Assembly (NCBI GenBank): GCA_026708965.1
Contig: JAPOTY010000014.1
Location: 1 to 64,000 of the forward strand
Reading direction: 5' to 3'
Origin: Gammaproteobacteria bacterium
Lineage (GTDB): Bacteria > Pseudomonadota > Gammaproteobacteria > Steroidobacterales > Foliamicaceae
Length of the DNA: 64,000 bases
Below are positions 43,717 to 51,065 of this stretch, piece after piece (the first letter of the stretch is position 1; the number at the start of each line of letters is the position of its first letter). The translations under genes were made by a program, and so were the position numbers. A model generated the notes under the pieces. That model ran no database searches and was not told the DNA's origin. It saw nothing but the letters and a program-made list of their open reading frames with translations.

Positions 43717-44173
43717 CAAACAACCCCGGTTCATCGCGCTTGGCGGTCACGCCCTGTACGCTGCAATCTTCGATCAAACAGGCGAGAGCACCTTCCAAGG
43801 TTCTGTATCGATCCGTTGCCTCCGCATGGCTGTCAATTTTCTTGCTTGCCTCCAGAGTCTGCGAAGTTGCGCGGTGGATATGGCATCGATACCGGATGTC
43901 TCCGTGCCGGTGGCTGGAACCGTTGTACCGGATAAGACTGAGGGGCTTTCCGCTTTTTTGAATCATGGCAAGACCACAAGAAAAATCTCTTTCGTCGTCC
44001 AAGTTCTGCCGCAGATAAACGCGATATCGCACACCCTCTTCGGATTCGGCGATATAGTTTCTCTGGCTGTGACGACCGAGTTTGGCTGCCCAACGCGCTC
44101 CGGGGTTTATGACCCGCTTTGTGGCCGATCGAAGAACATCAAGTTCATCGTTCGACAGCAGCAACTCGTTCAT
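43706..44173 (-). CDS. Hypothetical protein, partner of the DUF1828-type gene
   Basis: 155 residues, no confident family. It begins MNELLLSNDELDVLRSATKR, has a central GVRYRVYLRQNLDDERDFSCGL and LIRYNGSSHRHGD, and ends GLFDGS. No signal peptide or membrane segment. It is translated first and overlaps the DUF1828-type gene. The DFSCGL/RYNG pattern resembles small island proteins that co-occur with DUF1828, but I cannot name the family with certainty. Confidence 0.6.
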   Translation of the reverse strand: MNELLLSNDELDVLRSATKRVINPGARWAAKLGRHSQRNYIAESEEGVRYRVYLRQNLDDERDFSCGLAMIQKSGKPLSLIRYNGSSHRHGDIRYRCHIHRATSQTLEASKKIDSHAEATDRYRTLEGALACLIEDCSVQGVTAKRDEPGLFDGS

Positions 44174-44301
44174 GGTGTCCTAAATCCATTTCTGCGGACA
44201 GGATAGCTTAACCCCTTTAAGACAGATCGTTGGTGAAAGCCATGCAACAGACGCTTTGCAAACGTGAAATCGAGGCGCGCGAGCGCGATTTGCTCGTGGT
44301 A

Positions 44302-44762
44302 TCACAGTGTGATGGCGGCATCGGGTTGGCCGGCGGTTAGCGCGCTGTGGTAGGCGAGGCAGAGGTCGAGGGAGAGGTAGCGGTTGTGGGCCTTTTGTTC
44401 TTGGCGCTGGACGATGGGGAAGGTGGAGTAGATGTGGCGGATGTCGGCGCGGGCGGTGATGCCGTAGAGGTGGAAATAGAGCGCGTCGAGTTTGGCGCGC
44501 AGGCGCAGGCGGCGGTGGGCATCCCAAGGGAACGGCGGCAGCGCTTCGCCGCGCTCGTCCACATGGCCTAAGTCGCGGGCGAAAGGCGCCATGTCGTGCG
44601 CCGTGTAGGTGAGTTCCAGCACGGCCTCGCGCACGATCTCCGCCGCCGTCTTCGGGCCGGAGCACACCGCCTCGTAACGCTCCGGCGGCACGACCGGCAG
44701 CTGTTGCGACAGCTTGACCGTGCGTCCGCATAGTGCCAGAATTTCGAGGCCTTATCGAGCAT
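44302..44762 (-). pseudogene. Frameshifted C-terminal fragment of an Eco57I-type restriction-modification methylase
   Basis: Only the C-terminal ~150 residues remain: GRTVKLSQQLPVVPPERYEA, DALYFHLYGI and IRHIYSTFPIVQRQEQ, ending in a SLDLCLAYHSALTAG-like tail. These are familiar from the ends of large type IIG/Eco57I-like methylases. Upstream (44762 to about 44725) another frame reads DKASKFWHYAD, which should connect to GRTVKLS, so a frameshift lies near 44722-44728. Everything N-terminal is missing. It is GC-rich, unlike the methyltransferase gene beside it. It cannot be functional. Confidence 0.75.
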
Positions 44763-44937
44763 CCAAAAGCTAGGGATAGAGCCAACCTTTGCACAGTATC
44801 CGAGGGGTCGCTAAAGATTAATTGCGCAGTCTTGAAAAACCGGCTGGAATGGGCGCGGCGTGTGTTCAGGGAAAACTCGCTCGAAGGCGAATTTGCAGAT
44901 TTGTTTGCCAAAAATCACCACGGAAGGAGGCACTCTG

Positions 44938-46083
44938 ATGTTTAGTTTCTATGAGTTTTTTGCCGGGGGCGGCATGGTGCGGATGGGATTGGGGCCGAGA
45001 TGGTCATGCCTGTTCGCAAACGATTTCGACCAGAAGAAGGCGCAGATATATCGTCGAAATTGGGATGGCGATGTTCTGGACACAAGGGATGTTCGCGAGG
45101 TGAAGGCTGCTGACCTTCCGGGCTACGCAGATTTAGCGTGGGGATCTTTCCCCTGTCAGGATTTGTCGCTGGCCGGCAGTGGGGCTGGATTGGACGGGCA
45201 TCGGTCCGGTACGTTTTGGCCGTTCTTGTCTCTCGTGGAAGCGCTCATCGACCAAGGGCGGGCCCCAAAAGTAATTGCCTTGGAGAATGTTTGCGGAACG
45301 CTAACCTCCAATGGTGGGAGGGATTTCGCTGCGATTTGTTCAGCATTCAGACTAGCGGATTACCGGTATGGTGCCGTGGTCATCGATGCGGCGTGTTTTC
45401 TTCCGCAATCACGTCCAAGACTGTTTTTTCTGGCGCTACGTAGCGATCTTGATCTTGCGCCTTTTATGAGTGACGCAGCCTCGTCGCCTCTTTGGTACAC
45501 AAAAGCTCTTCAAAACGCCTACGAGAAGTTAGATGATCACTTGCGCACAAACTGGATTTGGTGGCCCATCCCTGAGCCCCGAGTCCGTAAAGGCCGACTG
45601 GAACACTTAATCGAAGACAATCCAGCGAGCGTGACTTGGCATACATCGAAGGAAACACGGTATCTGCTCTCTATGATGAGCGAGGTGAATTTGTTGAAGA
45701 TTGAGAAGGCGAAACAGGCAGGTCGGCGCACGGTAGGCACAATTTACAAACGAACTCGCTTAGACCCGCAAGGGAAAAAGGCGCAGCGAGCTGAGGTTCG
45801 CTTTGATGGGCTTTCCGGCTGTCTTAGAACTCCTGCTGGAGGCTCCAGTAGGCAGCTGGTTATAGTCGTCGAAGGAGACAATGTAAGAACCAGGCTTATT
45901 TCCAGCCGCGAGACCGCCCGCTTGATGGGTTTGCCTGATGATTACGAACTTCCGGAAAACTACAATGAAGCCTACCACCTCACTGGAGACGGTGTTGTCG
46001 TTCCCGCCGTTCGTCATCTAGCAAAGCATGTGTTCGAGCCTATTCTGCGGCACGCTGACAGGCAGATGAGGGAAGCTGCATGA
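44938..46083 (+). CDS. DNA cytosine-5 methyltransferase (type II restriction-modification)
   Basis: 381 residues from ATG 44938, after a strong GGAAGGAGG site. Motif I is FYEFFAGGGMVRMGLG. The catalytic Pro-Cys motif IV is WGSFPCQDLSLAG, motif VI is ALENVCG, motif VIII is FLPQSRPRLFFLAL, and the C-terminal motifs SSRETARLMGLPDDY and GDGVVVPAVRHLAKHV are intact. The target recognition region lies at about 190-310. The stop overlaps the ATG of the next gene (46080), which is probably the cognate nuclease. More AT-rich than flanking genes, consistent with transfer. Confidence 0.93.
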   Translation: MFSFYEFFAGGGMVRMGLGPRWSCLFANDFDQKKAQIYRRNWDGDVLDTRDVREVKAADLPGYADLAWGSFPCQDLSLAGSGAGLDGHRSGTFWPFLSLVEALIDQGRAPKVIALENVCGTLTSNGGRDFAAICSAFRLADYRYGAVVIDAACFLPQSRPRLFFLALRSDLDLAPFMSDAASSPLWYTKALQNAYEKLDDHLRTNWIWWPIPEPRVRKGRLEHLIEDNPASVTWHTSKETRYLLSMMSEVNLLKIEKAKQAGRRTVGTIYKRTRLDPQGKKAQRAEVRFDGLSGCLRTPAGGSSRQLVIVVEGDNVRTRLISSRETARLMGLPDDYELPENYNEAYHLTGDGVVVPAVRHLAKHVFEPILRHADRQMREAA

Positions 46084-46934
46084 GCGTAATTCCGTGCGAA
46101 CAAAACCGTGAGCTTCGCACGAAGATCAAGCAATTTGCGGAAACGCTCAAGACGCAGTCGCACATCCTTGGGGAACATGGGCTTGACGAGCGCGAGTTCT
46201 ACGACAGCGGGCTTTTTCGAGGAGCAATCGAACGCATCCGCGGCCAGTTCGCAGCCACCATGGCCAACAAACGAGAGTTCGTGCGGGAAGTGCTCGACCA
46301 CATGAAGGAAGGGGGCTACATAGCCCAATGGCGGTCAACGGGTGAAGCGAATCGTCATGACTACACCGTGACCATGAACAGTGGGAAGTTGGCCGTTATC
46401 GAACTCAAGGGCTGTCTTGATGGCAACAACACGAACATATTCGAACGTCCCGCAAGTGCGCGCGAGTTTGTGATCTGGAGCGTTTGCACAAACCCGGGTG
46501 CGGACCCTCGACGTAATGCTTGGTCGGGGATTCATACTCGCCTCAGCGCCGAGATAATTTCGCGGCAAGAACTTGTAGATGGCGTAATCATTTGGGATAT
46601 GGTCTGCGGAACCATTGGGCGACCATGTCCGAAGGTTGAAGGGAACCATAGGCGATTGAAAGACTTAGGAAACTATCGATTGCCCCCTCCCTGCATTTAC
46701 CTTATGCCGGCCACAGTTCCCGACGCTCGAAACAATCAGAGCCCCAAATCGCAAAATCTCGAAGATGTCGAAATTCTGTCCGCGTTCAATGCCTGTTTCG
46801 GCGGGCGTGACGAAGAAATCAACTTTATCGACTTTGAAGTGGGGTACCAAGAAAACGATACCGTAAGGGCCACGACGATCCGCCGAGATGGTAAGGATCA
46901 AAAGGTATCGGAGGCGACCAAAATCCTTAGATAG
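46080..46934 (+). CDS. Probable cognate type II restriction endonuclease, PD-(D/E)xK type
   Basis: 284 residues, coupled to the cytosine-5 methyltransferase by a 4-base overlap. A central candidate active site reads RHDYTV, then 13 residues later ELKG (Asp-x13-Glu-x-Lys at about residues 96-112), the spacing of PD-(D/E)xK nucleases. The N-terminal third is helical and charged. I do not recognise the recognition specificity. Its 3' end runs up to a cut-off vapC gene on the other strand, so insertion of this module probably truncated the toxin. Low GC like its partner. Confidence 0.8.
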   Translation: MSVIPCEQNRELRTKIKQFAETLKTQSHILGEHGLDEREFYDSGLFRGAIERIRGQFAATMANKREFVREVLDHMKEGGYIAQWRSTGEANRHDYTVTMNSGKLAVIELKGCLDGNNTNIFERPASAREFVIWSVCTNPGADPRRNAWSGIHTRLSAEIISRQELVDGVIIWDMVCGTIGRPCPKVEGNHRRLKDLGNYRLPPPCIYLMPATVPDARNNQSPKSQNLEDVEILSAFNACFGGRDEEINFIDFEVGYQENDTVRATTIRRDGKDQKVSEATKILR

Positions 46935-46969
46935 GTCGAAAACGCCGCGAAAATCGGCCTCAAGTGAGT

Positions 46970-47054
46970 CGATCCCGGCATCTTCAATGGCCGTCCGATC
47001 GGCTCCAGGCTCGCGGTTCAGCACCGCAAGCAACGCGGAGGTGTCGATAATCAT
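46970..47054 (-). pseudogene. vapC: 5' fragment of a VapC-type PIN-domain toxin
   Basis: Starts with MIIDTSALLAVLNREPGAD, the standard VapC opening with the first PIN-domain Asp, and overlaps the vapB stop (ATG 47054-47052 within AATGA). Similarity ends after about 27 residues, near 46970. The frame continues to 46665, but that part is simply antisense to the restriction gene and lacks the remaining PIN acidic residues. The toxin is therefore inactive. Confidence 0.75.
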
Positions 47055-47308
47055 TTCGGCAGCCCCTGATCGTCGTACAGCAGTTCGCCATGCTCCATGG
47101 CAGCCGATTCCGGCCCCATGAGCTTGGCGCAACGTTCGGCAATGCCGCGCAATTCCCGGGCGCGGACCTTCAGTCCGCGCCGCCGCCGCTCGCGCTCGAT
47201 ACGCTCGCGCAGCGCCACGGTGATTGCGCCTGTCATGGTTTCGCCTGTGAGCTGCGCCAGATCGCTGGCGAGTCGGCACGTCTCATCGTTCTTGATGTTG
47301 AGGCTCAT
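47051..47308 (-). CDS. vapB: VapB-type antitoxin, now without an intact toxin
   Basis: 85 residues beginning MSLNIKNDETCRLASDLAQLTGE, the ribbon-helix-helix-like N-terminus of the VapB/PSK-type antitoxins, followed by an Arg-rich segment. The start chosen is ATG 47308, with AAGG eight bases upstream; a GTG three codons earlier overlaps that site. It overlaps the vapC fragment. With the toxin cut off, it may persist as an orphan DNA-binding protein or be decaying. Confidence 0.8.
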   Translation of the reverse strand: MSLNIKNDETCRLASDLAQLTGETMTGAITVALRERIERERRRRGLKVRARELRGIAERCAKLMGPESAAMEHGELLYDDQGLPK

Positions 47309-47367
47309 GGCATGCACCTTGGGGGTAGAAGGCTCTTGGGCAATCTACCATAAGGCTTTGGAGGCGT

Positions 47368-47916
47368 TTAGCGGTGGCGGCGGCCGGTGCCTCGCCATTC
47401 GGTCTCGGTGGTGGCGAGGAGGCGGGCGAGAACGAAAAGCAGGTCGGAAAGGCGGTTGAGATATTTGAGCGATTCGGGGCTGAGGCCGCCTTCGGCGTCC
47501 TGAAGCGCCCATAGCGAGCGTTCGGCGCGGCGGCAGACGGCGCGGGCGAGATGGCAGGCGGCGGCGGCGCGGCCGCCCCCCGGCAGGATAAATTCCTTCA
47601 ACGGCGGCAGCTCGCGGTTATGGCGGTCGATGGCATCCTCCAAAGCGGCCACATGCTCCGGGGTGGTGGCGCGCAGTTCCTCCACGCATAGCTCGGCGCC
47701 GGTGTCGAACAGGCGCTGCTGGGCTTCGCGCAACAGGCCGCTGATTGGGCCTTGGGGCAGTTCCGCGAGCAGCACGCCCAGCGCCGCGTTCAGCTCGTCG
47801 AGGTCGCCGAAAGCGTGGATGCGCGGATCATGCTTGCGGCAGCGGCGCTTGGCGTCGATGCCGGTGTCGCCGCCGTCGCCGGTGCGCGTGTAGATTTTAG
47901 AAAGCCGGTTTCCCAT
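47368..47916 (-). CDS. pduO: ATP:cob(I)alamin adenosyltransferase, PduO type
   Basis: Makes adenosylcobalamin. 182 residues with the PduO signatures: KIYTRTGDGGDTG at the N-terminus, FGDLDELNAALG, LFDTGAELCV and ARAVCRRAERSL with a C-terminal YLNRLSDLLFVLAR. Distinct from the CobA/BtuR type. Start ATG 47916 gives the usual N-terminus; the frame is open to 47946. It is divergent from the lipid A acyltransferase gene with a 99-bp gap. Confidence 0.93.
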   Translation of the reverse strand: MGNRLSKIYTRTGDGGDTGIDAKRRCRKHDPRIHAFGDLDELNAALGVLLAELPQGPISGLLREAQQRLFDTGAELCVEELRATTPEHVAALEDAIDRHNRELPPLKEFILPGGGRAAAACHLARAVCRRAERSLWALQDAEGGLSPESLKYLNRLSDLLFVLARLLATTETEWRGTGRRHR

Positions 47917-48015
47917 GCGGATCAACTCATGCCGTGGCAGGTCCATATTGTCGCATCAGCGCGCGCCCGCCATGCCGTCTGAATAGAATCAGCCCCCAAT
48001 GACCGGACGAGCCAC

Positions 48016-48918
48016 GTGAACTCCCTTTTCAAGCGCCATTCAATCTGGCCGGCGCTGCCGTTGCTGGGCCTGCTGCGGCTCGCCGCGGCGCTGCCGCATG
48101 GCTTGCGCCTGGCGCTGGGCCGCAGCGCCGGCCGTATTGCCTATCGCGTTTTGGGCCGGCGGCGAGCGGTTGCGCGCCGCAATCTTCAATTGTGCTTTCC
48201 CGAATGGACGGCGGCGCGCCGGCGCCGCATGCTCCGGGCCGCTTTCGATTCGCTGGGGCAGGGCTTGGTGGAACTGGCGATGGGCGCCTGGTGCAGCGAT
48301 GCCGAGGTGGCCGATCGGGTCGAGGTGGAGGGCGCCCGCCATCTTGAGGAGGCCGTGAGCCGCGGGCGCGGCGCCATTGCTCTGAGCGGGCACTTCGTGG
48401 CGCTGGAGTTCACGGCGCGCGCGCTCAGCTATCCGCCGGCCGGGCTGGTTGCCGTTTATCGCCCGGGCGGCAACGCCGCGTTCGACTGGCTGGTGGGCCG
48501 CGCCCGCCTGCGGGTATGTGCGAAAACGGTGTCGAAATACGATGTGCGCGGCATGGTGCGGTCGCTGCGCGATGGCGCAGTGCTATGGTTTGCGGGCGAC
48601 CAGATGACCGATGCCAAGTCGGCGGTGCTGGCGCCGTTTTTCGGCGAGCCGGCGATGACGGGCACGTCGCTGGGACGGCTGGCGCGGATCAGCGGGGCGC
48701 CGGTGGTGCCCTGGTTCACGCGCCGCCTGCCGGACGGTCGCTACCGCGTTGAGCTGCTGCCGGCCTTGGAAGCGTTTCCCGGAGCTTCGCCGGAGCAGGA
48801 TGCCGCGCGCATCAATAAGCTGGTGGAGGATCATGTGCGCAAAGCGCCCGAGCAGTACTATTGGATTCATCGGCGCTTCAAGCGCCGCCCGCCGCCGCTG
48901 CCTGACCCCTACGAATAG
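48016..48918 (+). CDS. lpxL: Lipid A biosynthesis acyltransferase, LpxL/HtrB family
   Basis: Adds a secondary acyl chain to Kdo-lipid A at the inner membrane. 300 residues from GTG 48016 with an N-terminal membrane anchor. The catalytic H-x4-E is in SGHFVALEF, and later blocks are YRPGGNAAFDWLVGR and GDQMTDAKSAVLAPFFGEPA. Which secondary position it acylates cannot be read from the sequence (LpxL versus LpxM). Copy C of the repeat family begins 10 bp after the stop, between this gene and convergent kdkA. Confidence 0.88.
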   Translation: MNSLFKRHSIWPALPLLGLLRLAAALPHGLRLALGRSAGRIAYRVLGRRRAVARRNLQLCFPEWTAARRRRMLRAAFDSLGQGLVELAMGAWCSDAEVADRVEVEGARHLEEAVSRGRGAIALSGHFVALEFTARALSYPPAGLVAVYRPGGNAAFDWLVGRARLRVCAKTVSKYDVRGMVRSLRDGAVLWFAGDQMTDAKSAVLAPFFGEPAMTGTSLGRLARISGAPVVPWFTRRLPDGRYRVELLPALEAFPGASPEQDAARINKLVEDHVRKAPEQYYWIHRRFKRRPPPLPDPYE

Positions 48919-48928
48919 CGACCGCCTC

Positions 48929-49032
48929 GCCTTTTCCCGCCCCCTCTTTCCGGGAGGCGCATGAACCCATCCATGGGGCTTGCTCCGGCATCCTGCCTCC
49001 GATACTCCCGGAAAGAGGGGGCGGGAAAAGGC
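48929..49032 (-). repeat. Core-plus-private-arms intergenic element, copy C (reversed)
   Basis: Perfect 28-bp arms (48929-48956 and 49005-49032) enclose a core (48957-49004) whose reverse complement matches cores A and B, including the AGCCCCATGGATGGGTTCAT segment. The arms are unrelated to those of the other copies. It lies between the converging lpxL and kdkA genes, so it may serve as a bidirectional terminator. Confidence 0.88.
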
Positions 49033-49044
49033 TTGAGCTGCGGG

Positions 49045-49746
49045 CTAAGGGCGAAGGTCTTTATCGTGCCGGCGGCGGAGCGCCGCAAAGGCCTCCGCGC
49101 TATACACGCCGATTTTGCGCAGCGACCGCTCAAGGCGCCGCAGATTGCCGGCCCGCCAGGAACCCGGCCGCCGCAGGCGGGCGCGGTCGAAATCCACCAG
49201 CCAAACGGCATTATTGTTTCCTATAAGAATATTGTTGGCGTTGAGGTCGGCGTGATGCACGCCAGCCTTATGGAAGCAGGCGAGCGTTGCCCCAACGCCG
49301 GCCATAAGCGGCGCCGGGTCGGCGCACGAGCCGAGCGCCTTCGCCAGTGTTTGGGTGTCCGCAATCCATTCGGTGATGAGATCGGCCGTGTAATACAGGC
49401 CGGAAACACGAAAGCGCGCGGCGACCGGCTTTGGCGCGGGCAGGCCCGATGCGTGCAGCCGGGCGAGCATCCGGAACTCCGCAAAGCATCTCGTGCGCCG
49501 CTCGCCGGTATAAAGATAGCGATCCCGGCTCAGCAGCGCGGCCTTGCCGCCGCGCAGATAATGACGCAGGAACCATTCCCCGCCCGCGCCCACGCGCGCC
49601 CCGCTTCCGCGTCCTCCCGGCGCCGCTTGCCATTGGCCCCGCCGCCGCCAGTGCCCGGGCTCGAACCACGCCGTTTTAGCAGGATGAGCGGCTTGAGCAT
49701 CGTGTAGGATGCGGTCGCTCCCGAATGTTTGCGTTTGTTCAGGCAT
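49045..49746 (-). CDS. kdkA: 3-deoxy-D-manno-octulosonic acid (Kdo) kinase
   Basis: Phosphorylates the Kdo of the lipopolysaccharide inner core. 233 residues with a protein-kinase-like fold: LRHYLRGGKAALLSRDRYLY, a FAEFRMLARLHASGLPAPKPVAAR segment, the catalytic HHADLNANNILIG and the metal-binding VDFDRARLR. The ATG at 49746-49744 lies in a CATG shared with the start of the divergent glycosyltransferase gene (49745-49747). The G-rich run just upstream of this start, its likely ribosome site, lies within the other gene's coding sequence. Confidence 0.9.
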   Translation of the reverse strand: MPEQTQTFGSDRILHDAQAAHPAKTAWFEPGHWRRRGQWQAAPGGRGSGARVGAGGEWFLRHYLRGGKAALLSRDRYLYTGERRTRCFAEFRMLARLHASGLPAPKPVAARFRVSGLYYTADLITEWIADTQTLAKALGSCADPAPLMAGVGATLACFHKAGVHHADLNANNILIGNNNAVWLVDFDRARLRRPGSWRAGNLRRLERSLRKIGVYSAEAFAALRRRHDKDLRP

Positions 49747-50830
49747 GTCCAAGCCCCCCCGCAGCCTTTGTGTTATCCGCCTATCCGCCATAGGGGATTG
49801 CTGCCACACGCTGCCCGTGGTGCGGGCAATCCGGCGCGCTTGGCCTGACACCCGCATCACTTGGATTATCGGGCAAACTGAATATGCGCTGCTCGAAGGG
49901 CTTGAGGGCGTGGAGTTTCTGGTGCTGGACAAGCGGGCCGGCCGGCGGAGCATGCGCGACCTCAAGGCTAGGCTTGCATCGCGGCGCTTCGATTTGGTGT
50001 TGCAAATGCAGGCATCGTTTCGCGCCAGCCGCGTGGCGCTGATGACGGGCTGCCGGCGCCGGGTGGGCTTCGACCGCGCGCGGGCGCGCGACCTGCAGTG
50101 GCTGTTCACGACCGAGCGCATCGCCCACCGGCCCGGGCAGCATATGATGGAGGCCTTGTTCGGTTTCGCTGAACACCTAGGCATTAGGATGCCCGACGAG
50201 CCCCGCTGGGATTTCCCGCTGACGGCCAGCGACCGGCAGGCGGCCGCGGCGCTGTCGCCCGACGGGCCTTTCTGCCTGATAAGCCCCTTGAGCAGCCAAC
50301 GCCGGGGCGCATTCCGCAACTGGCCGGCGGAACGCTACGCCGAAGTCGCCCGCCATGTGGTCGAGCGCCTGGGCGGGCGCGTGCTCCTGACCGGTTCCGG
50401 CAGCGCGCTGGAGCGCGACTACGCCGTGGTCATCGGGGCCGTGTCCGGCGTTATTGATCTCAACGGCCGCACAACGCTCAAGCAGCTTGCGGCGCTGATC
50501 GGCAGCGCCCGGATCATGGTTTGTCCGGATTCGGGGCCGGCCCATATTGCCGCCGCCATGGGCGTGCCGGTGGTGGGCCTTTATGCAAGCTCCAACCCGC
50601 AGCGCACGGGACCATGGGCCAGCGGCGAGTATGTGGTGAACCGCTATCCCCAGGCCGTGCGGCGGCTGTTGGGGAAATCCGCGCAGGGCCTCCGTTTCGG
50701 GCGGCGGCTGAAGCAGCCTCGGGCCATGCACGAGATCGCGGCAGGCGATGTGATTGAAGCGGTGAGTCGAGCCTGGGTCCGCGGGGCGAACCGGCGGCGG
50801 CCCGCGCCTACTCTCGCGAGTCGCGGGTGA
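49745..50830 (+). CDS. Glycosyltransferase family 9 (lipopolysaccharide heptosyltransferase-like)
   Basis: 361 residues. The N-terminal ICVIRLSAIGDCCHTLPV-type motif reads LCVIRLSAIGDCCHTLPVV; the C-terminal sugar-nucleotide site has ISPLSSQRRGAFRNWPAERY, LTGSGSALE and MVCPDSGPAHIAAAMGVPVVGLY. This is the WaaC/WaaF/WaaQ family, which adds heptoses to the inner core; the exact step cannot be read. Its ATG shares a CATG with kdkA on the opposite strand. The 3' end overlaps the convergent zinc-finger gene by 23 bp. Confidence 0.88.
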   Translation: MSKPPRSLCVIRLSAIGDCCHTLPVVRAIRRAWPDTRITWIIGQTEYALLEGLEGVEFLVLDKRAGRRSMRDLKARLASRRFDLVLQMQASFRASRVALMTGCRRRVGFDRARARDLQWLFTTERIAHRPGQHMMEALFGFAEHLGIRMPDEPRWDFPLTASDRQAAAALSPDGPFCLISPLSSQRRGAFRNWPAERYAEVARHVVERLGGRVLLTGSGSALERDYAVVIGAVSGVIDLNGRTTLKQLAALIGSARIMVCPDSGPAHIAAAMGVPVVGLYASSNPQRTGPWASGEYVVNRYPQAVRRLLGKSAQGLRFGRRLKQPRAMHEIAAGDVIEAVSRAWVRGANRRRPAPTLASRG

Positions 50831-51023
50831 TAAGCGAGAACACCGCTCCGCAATAGGGGCAGACGGCATCCCGGCCGAGCTTGACGGGAATGTACACGCG
50901 CGGATGCGAATTCCAGCGCATCGTCCAAGGCAAGGGGCAGCACACGGGCAGGTCATCCTTCGACACCAGATAGCGCCGCTCCATATTGGACTTGATCGGC
51001 TGTCCGCTGGCGGGAACACTCAT
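50808..51023 (-). CDS. Zinc-finger protein of the zf-CHCC (NDUFS6-like) family
   Basis: 71 residues. Zinc ligands of the family are visible: the first Cys in LPVCCPLP, His in WNSHPRVYIPV, and the pair CPYCG near the end. Small proteins of this type are common in Proteobacteria and mitochondria; the bacterial role is unclear. It lies 42 bp downstream of glnE in the same direction, so it is probably in the glnE transcript. Confidence 0.85.
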   Translation of the reverse strand: MSVPASGQPIKSNMERRYLVSKDDLPVCCPLPWTMRWNSHPRVYIPVKLGRDAVCPYCGAVFSLITRDSRE

Positions 51024-51065
51024 GCGCGCAAGTATATCGGGGGATGCGCTGTTGCGGCGCTGCCG

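Noticed and set aside
46665..47054. Full-length VapC of about 129 residues
   Set aside because: Only the first ~27 residues look like VapC; the rest is the antisense of the restriction gene and lacks PIN-domain residues.
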